In this document: positions 1 to 7,573 of the stretch, piece by piece
Layout: the number at the start of each line of letters is the position of its first letter
Numbering within the stretch: the first letter of the stretch is position 1
Notes under the pieces: generated by a model
The model's input: only the letters and a program-made list of their open reading frames with translations
Database searches by the model: none
What the model was told of the DNA's origin: nothing
Made by a program: the position numbers and the translations under genes
Assembly: GCA_018053845.1 (NCBI GenBank)
Contig: JAGPKU010000022.1
Location: 1 to 34,250, forward strand
Direction: 5' to 3'
DNA from: Syntrophobacterales bacterium
GTDB lineage: Bacteria; Desulfobacterota; Syntrophia; Syntrophales; UBA2192
Length of the DNA: 34,250 nucleotides

Positions 1-52
1 CCCGGATGTTCGTCTCCGCCGTCTTTCGCTCGATCCTGGCCTTCCTCGCCAT
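1..52 (-). CDS. hisB: Imidazoleglycerol-phosphate dehydratase, N-terminal fragment (runs off the window)
   Basis: Only the first 17 codons are present, reading MARKARIERKTAETNIR from an ATG at 52. This matches the usual HisB opening (RKAxIxRKTxETxI), an enzyme of the histidine pathway that dehydrates imidazoleglycerol phosphate. A G-run just before the ATG (minus strand) serves as ribosome binding site. The fragment lies 115 bp downstream of hisG in the same direction, which supports a his operon continuing leftward. The short length limits certainty, but position and sequence agree. Confidence 0.75.
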   Translation of the reverse strand, partial: MARKARIERKTAETNIR

Positions 53-167
53 ACCCCCCCCTTTGCGCCTGATCCTGCAGATGCTCCGCAGGGTTCAATC
101 CGAGCCGTCACAGGGTGTCCGTGAAGTTCCTACCTTCCGATCTTCACAAGCATGACGTCACCGCCAA

Positions 168-1040
168 TCAGACCACTTTATTGAGGGCATACTCGATAAT
201 GCCTTCGGCCCCCGCCTCCTGCAGCAGGGGGATGAGGTCCCGGATGATGTTGCCGTCCACGACCGTCTCGACGGCGAACCACTCCTCGTTGTAGAGATTC
301 GAGATGGTGGGCGCCTTGAGGGAAGGCAGCAGCAGGATCACCCGTCCCAGGTTCTCCTTGGCGACGTTCATCTTGATGACCACCTTGCCCATGCCGAGCA
401 GCGAGCCCTTGAGCATCGTCCGGATCTGCTCGATCTTGCGGCGCTTCCAGGGGTCGTCCCAGGCCTCCCGGTTGGCGATCAGCTGCGTGTTGGTCCGCAT
501 CAGCTCGTGCACGATCCGCAGGCGGTTGGCCTTGATCGTGCTGCCCGTCTCGGTGACCTCCACGATGGCGTCGACGAGCCCCTCGACGACCTTCGCCTCG
601 GTGGCGCCCCAGGAAAACTCGACCTTGACGTCGATGTTGCGCTCCCGGAACCAGCGCTTCGTGAAATTGACGAGTTCCGTCGAGATCTTCTTCCCCTGCA
701 GGTCCTCGACGTTCGTGACCGGCGAATCCTCCCGCACGACGAGGACCCAGCGGGCGGGCTTTGCCAGCACCTTCGAGTAGACGAGGTCCTCGACGACGAT
801 CACGTCCGACTCGTTCTCGATCACCCAGTCATGGCCCGTGAGGCCCAAATCGAGCGTTCCCGCCTCGATGTACTTGGACATCTCCTGGGCCCGCACGAGG
901 GCGCAGGAGATCTCCTCGTCGTCGATGTCCGGGAAATAGCTGCGGCTGTCGTAGCTGATCCGCCAGCCCGCCCGCTTGAACAGGTCCACCGTGTTGGCCT
1001 CGAGGCTCCCCTTCGGGATCCCCAGCTTGAGTTTCTTCAT
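168..1040 (-). CDS. hisG: ATP phosphoribosyltransferase, long form
   Basis: First enzyme of histidine synthesis; it condenses ATP and PRPP in the cytoplasm. The 290-residue length and the C-terminal block (from about [13 protein letters not shown] to the end) fit the long HisG form, whose C-terminal PII/ACT-like domain binds histidine for feedback inhibition. No HisZ partner is therefore needed. The N-terminal catalytic part shows the [10 protein letters not shown] opening and the PRPP-loop region [16 protein letters not shown]. The open frame extends farther upstream, but the ATG at 1040 overlaps the hisI stop as ATGA and gives the normal HisG N-terminus, so it was chosen. Translational coupling to hisI is likely. 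Confidence 0.95.
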   Translation of the reverse strand: MKKLKLGIPKGSLEANTVDLFKRAGWRISYDSRSYFPDIDDEEISCALVRAQEMSKYIEAGTLDLGLTGHDWVIENESDVIVVEDLVYSKVLAKPARWVLVVREDSPVTNVEDLQGKKISTELVNFTKRWFRERNIDVKVEFSWGATEAKVVEGLVDAIVEVTETGSTIKANRLRIVHELMRTNTQLIANREAWDDPWKRRKIEQIRTMLKGSLLGMGKVVIKMNVAKENLGRVILLLPSLKAPTISNLYNEEWFAVETVVDGNIIRDLIPLLQEAGAEGIIEYALNKVV

Positions 1041-1411
1041 TTGTAGACATCCTTCGGGTCGAAGATGAGCTCGCCGACGATCTCCTCCTCGCCGCCGGAG
1101 ATCTTCCGGTAGAAGCAGGACCGGTACCCCGTGTGGCAGGCCGCCCTGCCGACCTGATCCACCATCAGGAGAATCGTGTCGTTGTCGCAGTCGATCCGGA
1201 TCTCCCGGACCCGCTGCACGTTCCCGGAGGTTTCCCCCTTGACCCAGAGCTCGTTGCGCGACCGGCTCCAGTAGGTGGCCTTCCCCGTCTGCAGGGTGTG
1301 CTGCCACGAACGCTCGTTCATGTAGGCGAGCATGAGGACCTCTTTCGTCTCGAAGTCCTGGACGACGGCGGGGACGAGGCCTCCGCTCTTCTTGAAATCC
1401 GGCTGTGCCAT
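1037..1411 (-). CDS. hisI: Phosphoribosyl-AMP cyclohydrolase
   Basis: Opens the adenine ring of phosphoribosyl-AMP in histidine synthesis. The 124-residue protein carries the family motifs: [19 protein letters not shown], the metal-binding DCDND, and the conserved Cys motif [12 protein letters not shown] near the C-terminus. It is a stand-alone HisI without the HisE pyrophosphohydrolase domain, so HisE must be encoded elsewhere. It is the first gene of the leftward unit and overlaps hisG by 4 bp. A promoter lies 76 bp upstream. The ribosome binding site is weak (GGAACGAG-like). Confidence 0.95.
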   Translation of the reverse strand: MAQPDFKKSGGLVPAVVQDFETKEVLMLAYMNERSWQHTLQTGKATYWSRSRNELWVKGETSGNVQRVREIRIDCDNDTILLMVDQVGRAACHTGYRSCFYRKISGGEEEIVGELIFDPKDVYK

Positions 1412-1486
1412 GATGACTCGTTCCAGTTCCTTTTTTCCTCGGGCCCTGCGCCGGGAACCCCGATCCCGCTGCGCATGGAGGCGAGC

Positions 1487-1515
1487 ATGTTAGATAAACA
1501 TCCTGATTTTATCAA
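1487..1515 (-). promoter_or_regulatory. Promoter of the hisIGB unit
   Basis: On the minus strand TTGATA (1510-1515) and TAACAT (1487-1492) are separated by 17 bp, a good sigma70-type match. Transcription would start near 1480, leaving a leader of about 70 nt before hisI. No leader-peptide His run or attenuator was recognised in that leader. Confidence 0.6.
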
Positions 1516-1533
1516 GAACTTTTTCTTTTCGCC

Positions 1534-1562
1534 TTGCCTGCGCACCGTTTTTGTGCTAGGAA
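1534..1562 (+). promoter_or_regulatory. Promoter of the small membrane-protein gene
   Basis: TTGCCT (1534-1539) and TAGGAA (1557-1562) are 17 bp apart, about 60 bp upstream of the ATG at 1625. The -10 is a partial match. It lies back to back with the his promoter, so both units would start from this short intergenic space. Confidence 0.4.
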
Positions 1563-1624
1563 ATTGTCCGTTATTTCTCCGGGTTGCGCCACCGGTCAAA
1601 CGCCCGGCACGGAGGTCGAGAGTC

Positions 1625-1912
1625 ATGTCAGTTCTCATCGGCGGCGGCATATCGGTCCTGTTGGGCCTCGTTCTGCTGATCTTCTGGTACAAGCACTTCC
1701 TGGTCCTGCTCATGGGGGCCGTGCCGATCCTGCTCATCATGGGAGGGGCCCTGGCCGTTTACGTGGGCCTCGACGAACTGAAGGACAAGATCCGCGAGAC
1801 CCAGGAAAAGGAGAAGGAGGAGCTCAACAAGGCGCGCTCCGAGCTGGAGCGGGCCAAAGCGGAGGCCGAAAAGTACCGGGAGGAGCTGGAGAAGCTCAAG
1901 GAGACCAAGTAA
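1625..1912 (+). CDS. Small membrane protein with C-terminal coiled coil, function unknown
   Basis: A 95-residue protein. The N-terminal half is hydrophobic with two likely transmembrane helices (about residues 5-20 and 25-48), and the C-terminal half (from about DELKDKIRETQEK) is a highly charged Glu/Lys-rich heptad-like helix. The open frame continues upstream through hisI, but the ATG at 1625 has an AGGAGGT-like site (ggaggt at 1611-1616), and hydrophobic sequence begins there. Topology suggests an inner-membrane anchor with a cytoplasmic coiled coil. I do not recognise a named family. The gene stands alone between the his unit and the TRAP operon. Confidence 0.7.
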   Translation: MSVLIGGGISVLLGLVLLIFWYKHFLVLLMGAVPILLIMGGALAVYVGLDELKDKIRETQEKEKEELNKARSELERAKAEAEKYREELEKLKETK

Positions 1913-1929
1913 GACCGGCGAAAAAACCC

Positions 1930-1958
1930 TTGACAGCGAGAGGAAAATCCAATAACGG
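1930..1958 (+). promoter_or_regulatory. Candidate promoter of the TRAP operon
   Basis: A perfect TTGACA (1930-1935) is followed at 17 bp by TAACGG (1953-1958), a weak -10; AATAAC at 1951 is an alternative. The -10 region overlaps the palindrome at 1952-1972, the expected arrangement for a repressible promoter. Confidence 0.4.
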
Positions 1959-1972
1959 GTTAACCCTGTTAT
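1952..1972. promoter_or_regulatory. Palindromic operator candidate
   Basis: The core GGGTTAACCC (1957-1966) is a perfect 10-bp palindrome, extended outward by ATAAC on the left and GTTAT on the right with one extra base. It overlaps the candidate -10 of the TRAP operon. The regulator that would bind it is not in the window. It could instead form an RNA hairpin. Confidence 0.45.
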
Positions 1973-2230
1973 CAAAACGGGAAGCGAGCCTCATGAACCT
2001 CGGCATATCCGGCACTCCAACCGTTTCCTCCTGCCTGCTTCGATACCCCTACATGTATTGATGCCTGCTGTTCACCTCTCCGGGTGGGCATGCAGGCTTT
2101 CCGGAACACCCCGCGTATGCTCAGGACCCGCGTGAATCGACATCAGCCCCATCGCTTTCCTTTCCGGGCTGAGAGCGGGATCCGCAGTTGATCGAAACGG
2201 ACGCAGCATCATCCCAAGGAGGACAGGGCC

Positions 2231-3262
2231 ATGCAAAAGACGAGGACAGGGACGCGATCCATCATCCTTCTGGTTGCAGCGGCGGTCACGCTCGTTTCCT
2301 GGACGGCCGCCGAGGCCGCCACGAACCTGACCTACAGCATCTTCTTCCCCCCCACGCACGCGCAGGCGAAGGCCGCGGAGGCATGGGCGAAGGAGATCGA
2401 GAAGCGAAGCGCCGGCCGCGTCAAGATCTCCCTCTTCCCCGGTGGCACGCTGACCCCGGCGGACCAGTGTTACGACGGCGTCGTCAAGGGCATCTCGGAC
2501 ATCGGCATGTCCGCCTTCGCTTACACCCGCGGCCGCTTCCCCCAGATGGAGGCGCTCGACCTGCCCCTGGGCTACCCGAACGGGCTGGTGGCCACGCGGG
2601 TGGCCAATGCCTTCCACCAGGCCCTGAAGCCCAAGGCGCTGGAGAACGTCAAGGTTCTCTACCTTCACGCCCACGGGCCGGGGCTGCTGCACACGAAGAA
2701 ACCCGTCACGACGCTGGAAGACTTCAAGGGGATGAAGATCCGCTCCACGGGCTTCAGCGCCAAGGTCGTCAGCGCCCTGGGCGCCGTCCCCGTGGCCATG
2801 CCGCAGGGCGAGACCTACGAGGCCCTGAGCAAGGGGATCGCCGACGGCACGATCGGCCCCATCGAGGTCCTCAAGGGATGGAAGCAGGCCGAGGTGATCA
2901 AATCCACCACGGACTGCTTCGACGTGGGCTACACGACGGTGTTCTTCGTCGTGATGAACCTCAAGAAGTGGAATGCCCTTCCCCCCGATGTCCGCAAGGC
3001 CTTCGAGGACGTGAGCCGCGAGTGGATCGACGTGCACGGCAAGGCCTGGGACGACGCGGACAAGGAAGGCCGCGCCTTCACGAAGAGCCTGGGCAACCGG
3101 ATCATCACCCTGTCGGCCCAGGAGAGCGCCCGCTGGAAGAAGGCGGTGAGGCCGACGATCGAGGAGTACATCCGAGACGCGGAGAAAAAGGGGGTCCCGG
3201 GCCGCAAGTCCGTGAAGGAGGCCGAGGGCCTGATCGTCAAGTACCGCAAGCAGGTCAAGTGA
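2231..3262 (+). CDS. dctP: TRAP transporter substrate-binding protein, DctP type
   Basis: Periplasmic receptor of a tripartite ATP-independent (TRAP) importer for organic acids or related solutes. The 343-residue protein begins with a Sec signal peptide (charged MQKTRTGTR, a hydrophobic stretch, and cleavage near AAEAA). The mature part has the DctP pattern: KISLFPGGTLTP, the ligand-binding segment MKIRSTGFSAKVVSALGA, and MPQGETYEALSKGIADG. The ATG at 2231 has a strong AAGGAGG site. dctQ and dctM follow directly. The substrate cannot be named from sequence; carboxylates such as C4-dicarboxylates or keto acids are typical. Confidence 0.93.
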   Translation: MQKTRTGTRSIILLVAAAVTLVSWTAAEAATNLTYSIFFPPTHAQAKAAEAWAKEIEKRSAGRVKISLFPGGTLTPADQCYDGVVKGISDIGMSAFAYTRGRFPQMEALDLPLGYPNGLVATRVANAFHQALKPKALENVKVLYLHAHGPGLLHTKKPVTTLEDFKGMKIRSTGFSAKVVSALGAVPVAMPQGETYEALSKGIADGTIGPIEVLKGWKQAEVIKSTTDCFDVGYTTVFFVVMNLKKWNALPPDVRKAFEDVSREWIDVHGKAWDDADKEGRAFTKSLGNRIITLSAQESARWKKAVRPTIEEYIRDAEKKGVPGRKSVKEAEGLIVKYRKQVK

Positions 3263-3283
3263 GACCCCGTCGGGAGCTCGTCG

Positions 3284-3772
3284 GTGATTCGTTCCATCGG
3301 GAAGACCCTGGATTGGGCGGCGTCCATGTTCAACGGCCTCTCCGCGGCCGCGGTCGTGTTCATCATGCTGCTGACCTGCGCCGACGTCGTGCTGCGTTTT
3401 TTCGGGCGCCCCGTCCCGGGCGCCTATGAGCTGGTCGGGTACTCCGGCGCCGTCATCGTCGCCTTCGCCCTGGCCAGGACCTCCGTCGAACGCGGTCACA
3501 TCGCCGTGGAGCTCCTCGTCGACCGGCTTCCGGGACGACCCCGGAGCCTCGTGGAGGCCGTGGGGTCGCTCGCCGGCGCCGTGCTGTTCGGCCTCCTGAC
3601 GTGGCAGAGCCGGGTCTATGCCTCCGACCTGATGGAAAGCGGCGACGTGTCGCTGACGCTCGGGATGCCGACGTGGCCCTTCGTCTACGCCGTCGGTGCG
3701 GGGACGGCCCTGCTGACCGCTGTCCTTCTGCTCGACGCCCTGCGGCACCTCAAGAGGGGCTTTCCATCATGA
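3284..3772 (+). CDS. dctQ: TRAP transporter small membrane subunit, DctQ type
   Basis: The 162-residue small integral membrane subunit pairs with DctM in the inner membrane. Four hydrophobic helices are visible (starting around ASMFNGLSAAAVVFIML, YELVGYSGAVIVAFAL, LVEAVGSLAGAVLFGL and WPFVYAVGAGTALLTAV). The family sequence DVVLRFFGRPVPGAYELVGY is present. The start is GTG at 3284 with a GGAG site about 8 nt upstream, 21 bp after dctP. The gene end overlaps the dctM start as ATGA, so the two are probably translated in fixed ratio. Confidence 0.9.
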   Translation: MIRSIGKTLDWAASMFNGLSAAAVVFIMLLTCADVVLRFFGRPVPGAYELVGYSGAVIVAFALARTSVERGHIAVELLVDRLPGRPRSLVEAVGSLAGAVLFGLLTWQSRVYASDLMESGDVSLTLGMPTWPFVYAVGAGTALLTAVLLLDALRHLKRGFPS

Positions 3773-5070
3773 CGCCGACGGAAGCCGGAATCTGCGGGTT
3801 CGCTGCCCTCGTCGCCCTGATGTTCCTCAAGATCCCCGTGGGGTTCGTCATGGCCCTCGTGGGGCTGATCGGGTTCGCCCATCTCGTCTCCTGGGACGCC
3901 TCCCTGCATCTGATGGCCCAGGACTTCTTCTCCGTCTTCGGGTCCTACAACCTCACGGTCATCCCCCTGTTCGTCCTCATGGGGCAGCTGGCCCACCACT
4001 CGGGGATGAGCAGCCGGCTGTTCCATGCCGCCTACCGCTTTTTCGGCAATCTGCCGGGCGGGCTGGCCGTCGCGACGATCGGCGCCTGTGCGGGCTTTTC
4101 CGCCATCTGCGGCTCCACGAGCGCCACGGCCGCCACGATGGCCGCCGTGGCCCTGCCGGAGATGAAGAAATACAACTACGACCCGTCGCTGGCGACGGGC
4201 GTCGTCGCCGCGGGCGGCAGCCTCGGCATCCTGATCCCGCCCAGCACGATCTTCATCGTTTACGGGATCATGACGGAGCAATCCGTCGGCAAGCTCTTCC
4301 TGGCGGGCGTCGTGCCGGGAATCCTCATGACCCTCCTCTTCATCGCGACGGTCTTCGTCTGGACCTGGAAGCGGCCCGATCTGGCCATGCCGGGGGCGCG
4401 TTTCACCCTGCGCGAGAAGATCGCCTCGCTGGCGGGGGTCATTGAGACGCTCATCCTCTTTCTGGCCGTCATGGGGGGGCTTTTCGCCGGGCTGTTCACC
4501 CCGACGGAGGCTGCGGCCGTCGGCGCCTTCGGCACCCTGCTGATCGCCGTCGCCGGCCGGCACCTGTCCTGGAAGGGGTGTGCCCAGGCCCTCGTCGAGA
4601 CGACGCGGGTGACCTGCATGATCCTCGTCATCGTGGCGGGGGCCACCGTCTTCGGCCACTTCCTGGCCGTGACGCGCATCCCCTTCGACGTGGGCGCCTG
4701 GGTCCTGGGGCTCGCCATGCCGCCCTGGGCCGTCATGGCCATGATCATTCTGATCTACCTCGTCCTGGGCTGCCTCATGGACTCGCTGGCCATGATCATG
4801 CTGACGATCCCCATCTTCTTCCCCGTCATCACCTCGCTCGGCTTCGACGCGATCTGGTTCGGCGTGATCATCGTGCTCGTCACCGGGATGGGCGTCATCA
4901 CGCCGCCCATCGGGATCAACGCCTACGTCGTCGCCGGGGTGGCCCGGGACGTGCCCCTGCACGTCATCTTCCGGGGCGCGGTCAGGCTGCTGGCCGCGCA
5001 GGTCGTCACGGCCGCCCTCCTCATCCTCTTCCCGCAGATCGCCCTGTGGCTGCCGCAGCTCATGCGCTGA
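3769..5070 (+). CDS. dctM: TRAP transporter large permease subunit, DctM type
   Basis: The 433-residue large membrane subunit forms the sodium-coupled transport path. It has about a dozen hydrophobic helices and typical DctM motifs such as IPLFVLMGQLAHHSGMS, GSTSATAATMAAVALPEM, GGSLGILIPPS and, near the C-terminus, GMGVITPPIGINAYVVAG. The frame is open farther upstream inside dctQ, but the ATG at 3769 overlaps the dctQ stop by 4 bp and gives the usual N-terminus. It is the last gene of the dctPQM operon. A 160-bp gap with a new promoter follows. Confidence 0.93.
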   Translation: MTPTEAGICGFAALVALMFLKIPVGFVMALVGLIGFAHLVSWDASLHLMAQDFFSVFGSYNLTVIPLFVLMGQLAHHSGMSSRLFHAAYRFFGNLPGGLAVATIGACAGFSAICGSTSATAATMAAVALPEMKKYNYDPSLATGVVAAGGSLGILIPPSTIFIVYGIMTEQSVGKLFLAGVVPGILMTLLFIATVFVWTWKRPDLAMPGARFTLREKIASLAGVIETLILFLAVMGGLFAGLFTPTEAAAVGAFGTLLIAVAGRHLSWKGCAQALVETTRVTCMILVIVAGATVFGHFLAVTRIPFDVGAWVLGLAMPPWAVMAMIILIYLVLGCLMDSLAMIMLTIPIFFPVITSLGFDAIWFGVIIVLVTGMGVITPPIGINAYVVAGVARDVPLHVIFRGAVRLLAAQVVTAALLILFPQIALWLPQLMR

Positions 5071-5157
5071 GACCGGCTGCGGCGGCCTTTTTCCCGGCCG
5101 ATGGGGATCCGGGAATCGCAGCAGGCTTCACGTGCCGTTGCACCGGTGCATTGCGGC

Positions 5158-5186
5158 TTGAAAAAATTCAGGGCGGACCCTAGACT
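5158..5186 (+). promoter_or_regulatory. Promoter of antiporter 1
   Basis: TTGAAA (5158-5163) and TAGACT (5181-5186) are separated by exactly 17 bp. Transcription would begin about 40 nt before the ATG at 5232. The site separates the antiporter genes from the TRAP operon. Confidence 0.6.
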
Positions 5187-5231
5187 ACACGGGAATGCCG
5201 CCGACCATCCGCATCCGGGACGACATCCGCC

Positions 5232-7388
5232 ATGCTGCAGGGAAGCCCCTTTCACGAAATCGCCGCCATTCTCTTTCTCGCCGCAGCCGCGGGTGCCGCG
5301 GGGCTGATGCTTCGCCAGCCCCTGATCATCACCTTCCTGTTCACGGGGATCGTGGCGGGGCCCGCGGGGTTCGGGATCATCGCGAGCTACGAGCAGATCG
5401 AGCTCTTCGCCCACATCGGCATCGCGCTGCTGCTGTTCATCGTCGGCCTGCGGCTCGATCTGAACCTGATCCGCACCACCGGTCCCGTGGCCCTGGCGAC
5501 AGGGCTCGGGCAGATCGTCTTCACGTCGATCATCGGGTTCTTCATCGCACTGGCCCTCGGCCTGTCCTCCCTGAGCGCCGCCTACGTGGCCGTTGCCCTC
5601 ACCTTCTCGAGCACGATCATCATCGTGAAGCTGCTGTCGGACAAGCAGGAACTCGATTCGCTCCACGGCCGGATCGCCATCGGTTTTCTCATCGTGCAGG
5701 ACATCGCGGCCATTGTCGCCCTGGTGGGGCTCACGACCCTGGGCAGAGGCCTGAGCGCGGGCGAGTCGGCCCTGCTCGTCATCGCCGAGATCCTGGTCAA
5801 GGCGGCAGGCCTGCTCGCGGCAACGGGGCTGCTCATGCGCTACGTTCTGCCCCCCGCGATGCAACGGCTGGCGCGTCACCAGGAGCTGATGATCCTTTTC
5901 GCCGTCAGCTGGGCCGTCCTCATGGGCACGGTCGGCGAACGCCTCGGGCTCAGCAAGGAGGTGGGCGCCTTCCTGGCCGGCGTTTCTCTGGCCTCCACCG
6001 CCTACCGAGACGCGATCGGGGCCCGCCTGGTCAGTTTGCGCGACTTCCTGCTGCTGTTCTTTTTCATCGATCTCGGGGCGCGCCTCGACTGGTCCGCCGT
6101 GGGGGCTCAGGCCGGCCCCTCCGTCGTGTTCTCGCTGTTCGTCCTGATCGGCAACCCCCTCATCGTCATGGCGATCATGGGTGCCATGGGGTACCGGCGC
6201 CGCACGGGGTTCCTGGCCGGGCTGACGGTGGCGCAGATCAGCGAGTTCTCTCTGATCGTCGCGGCGCTGGGCGTGAGCCTCGGACACCTTACGCGCGAGA
6301 TCATGGGCCTGATCACCCTCGTGGGAGTGGTCACGATCTTTGCCTCCACCTACATGATCCTGTACTCGGGCATGCTGTACCGCAGCCTCTCCCGGTATCT
6401 GAAGGTCTTCGAGCGCCGGGTCCCCTTCCGCGAGGCCCCCTGCGACACGTCAGCCGAGCTGCCGCCCGGGGAGATCATCCTCGTCGGTCTCGGCAATTAC
6501 GGCGGCAGCGTCGCCGAGCACCTGCTGGAACGGCGCAAGCCGATCGTCGGCGTCGATTTCGACCCGCGGGCGCTACAGGCCTGGCAGGCACGGAACGTCC
6601 CCGTCCTGTACGGCGACATGGCCGACCCCGAGATGCATGAACAGCTGCCCCTCGGAAAGGCCCGCTGGGTGGTGAGCACGGTACGCGGCCCGGACCTGAA
6701 CCTTCCGTTGCTGCGCATGCTGCAGCAGAGGGGCTTCAAGGGGCACGTGGCCCTCACGGCCCGGAACGAGGAGGAGGCCGATCGGTATCGGGAGGCGGGG
6801 GCCCATCTCGTGCTCCGGCCCTTTGCCGATGCGGCCGAGCAGGCGGCGGACAACCTCACGGACGCGGGGCAGATGCTTCCCGAGAACGTCGACTGGCCCA
6901 TCGCCTTTCGCGACGTCCGTTTGAGGTCGGGCTCGGTGTTCGCCGGCTATCCGATCCGGGACATCCCGCTGCGATCCAGGACGGGCGTGTCGATTCTCGC
7001 CATCAGCCGGGCCGGGCACGTGCTTTTCAATCCCGCCCCGGACATGCAGGTCTTTCCCAACGACCGCTTGATGCTCATGGGCCCGGCCGACGATTTGCGG
7101 CACGCCGAAACGCTGCTCCAGGAGCGGCAGGGCCCCCCCGCCGACGGGGAACCGGGCCGATTCTCGGTCGCCGAGATCCGGGTGGGGCGGCACTCGCCGC
7201 TTGCGGGCCGGACGCTTGCCGAGAGCCGCATCCGCCAGGCGCACGGCGTGACGGTCATCGGCATCCGCCGAGCGTCGGATCGGCTCCTCACCCCCGGGCC
7301 GCTGGAGCGCATCGAAGCGGGGGACACCCTGATCGTCATCGGTCTCCACGGGGCCGTCGAAACGCTGAAACGTCTCGAACCGATCTGA
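5232..7388 (+). CDS. CPA2-family cation:proton antiporter with RCK domains (antiporter 1)
   Basis: A 718-residue monovalent cation:proton antiporter of the KefB/KefC type, probably exporting potassium or sodium. About residues 1-395 are a 12-13-helix Na/H-exchanger domain (for example IGIALLLFIVGLRLDL and SKEVGAFLAGVSLAS). A Rossmann RCK/TrkA-N domain follows with GLGNYGG at about 419-425 and GVDFD. Two RCK-C (TrkA-C) modules then follow, around 565-640 and 650-718. The second RCK-C sets it apart from the next two genes. The ribosome binding site is weak. It has its own promoter and is more divergent from its two neighbours than they are from each other. The ion and ligand cannot be told from sequence. 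Confidence 0.9.
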   Translation: MLQGSPFHEIAAILFLAAAAGAAGLMLRQPLIITFLFTGIVAGPAGFGIIASYEQIELFAHIGIALLLFIVGLRLDLNLIRTTGPVALATGLGQIVFTSIIGFFIALALGLSSLSAAYVAVALTFSSTIIIVKLLSDKQELDSLHGRIAIGFLIVQDIAAIVALVGLTTLGRGLSAGESALLVIAEILVKAAGLLAATGLLMRYVLPPAMQRLARHQELMILFAVSWAVLMGTVGERLGLSKEVGAFLAGVSLASTAYRDAIGARLVSLRDFLLLFFFIDLGARLDWSAVGAQAGPSVVFSLFVLIGNPLIVMAIMGAMGYRRRTGFLAGLTVAQISEFSLIVAALGVSLGHLTREIMGLITLVGVVTIFASTYMILYSGMLYRSLSRYLKVFERRVPFREAPCDTSAELPPGEIILVGLGNYGGSVAEHLLERRKPIVGVDFDPRALQAWQARNVPVLYGDMADPEMHEQLPLGKARWVVSTVRGPDLNLPLLRMLQQRGFKGHVALTARNEEEADRYREAGAHLVLRPFADAAEQAADNLTDAGQMLPENVDWPIAFRDVRLRSGSVFAGYPIRDIPLRSRTGVSILAISRAGHVLFNPAPDMQVFPNDRLMLMGPADDLRHAETLLQERQGPPADGEPGRFSVAEIRVGRHSPLAGRTLAESRIRQAHGVTVIGIRRASDRLLTPGPLERIEAGDTLIVIGLHGAVETLKRLEPI

Positions 7389-7432
7389 GCCGGTTCCCTC
7401 GCGGGACCTGCCCGGAGGACCCGGAAAATCGG

Positions 7433-7461
7433 TTGCCGTCACGGATCAAAGCGGTTAGAGT
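7433..7461 (+). promoter_or_regulatory. Promoter of antiporter 2
   Basis: TTGCCG (7433-7438) and TAGAGT (7456-7461) are 17 bp apart, about 110 bp upstream of the ATG at 7574. The -10 resembles TAGACT of antiporter 1. Antiporter 2 can therefore be transcribed separately. Confidence 0.5.
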
Positions 7462-7573
7462 GAATCCGGGGTCGGGGGCCTGGGCTCAAGGGGGGACGGG
7501 CCGCCGTCCGTCATTGGGACAGGCAGCTTCTTCTTGATTTTCCCCTGCATGCTGCGGGGAGAAACGGATCGAC

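Larger units (their letters stand above)
1913..2230 (+). other. 318-bp intergenic leader of the TRAP operon
   Basis: No gene was recognised here. The stretch holds a candidate promoter with an overlapping palindrome (1930-1972), a two-part hairpin (2063-2097: GCCTGC/GCAGGC enclosing CACC/GGTG), and the dctP ribosome binding site (AAGGAGG just before 2231). The distance from the candidate promoter to dctP leaves an untranslated leader of roughly 260 nt. No known riboswitch class was recognised. Confidence 0.5.

Noticed and set aside
2072-3748. Long open frames on the strand opposite dctP/dctQ, and similar ones opposite the antiporters, glgB, ileS, groEL and the pst genes
   Set aside because: They have low-complexity His/Arg/Gly/Asp/Gln-rich translations typical of the complement of GC-rich genes, and the other strand encodes clear families.
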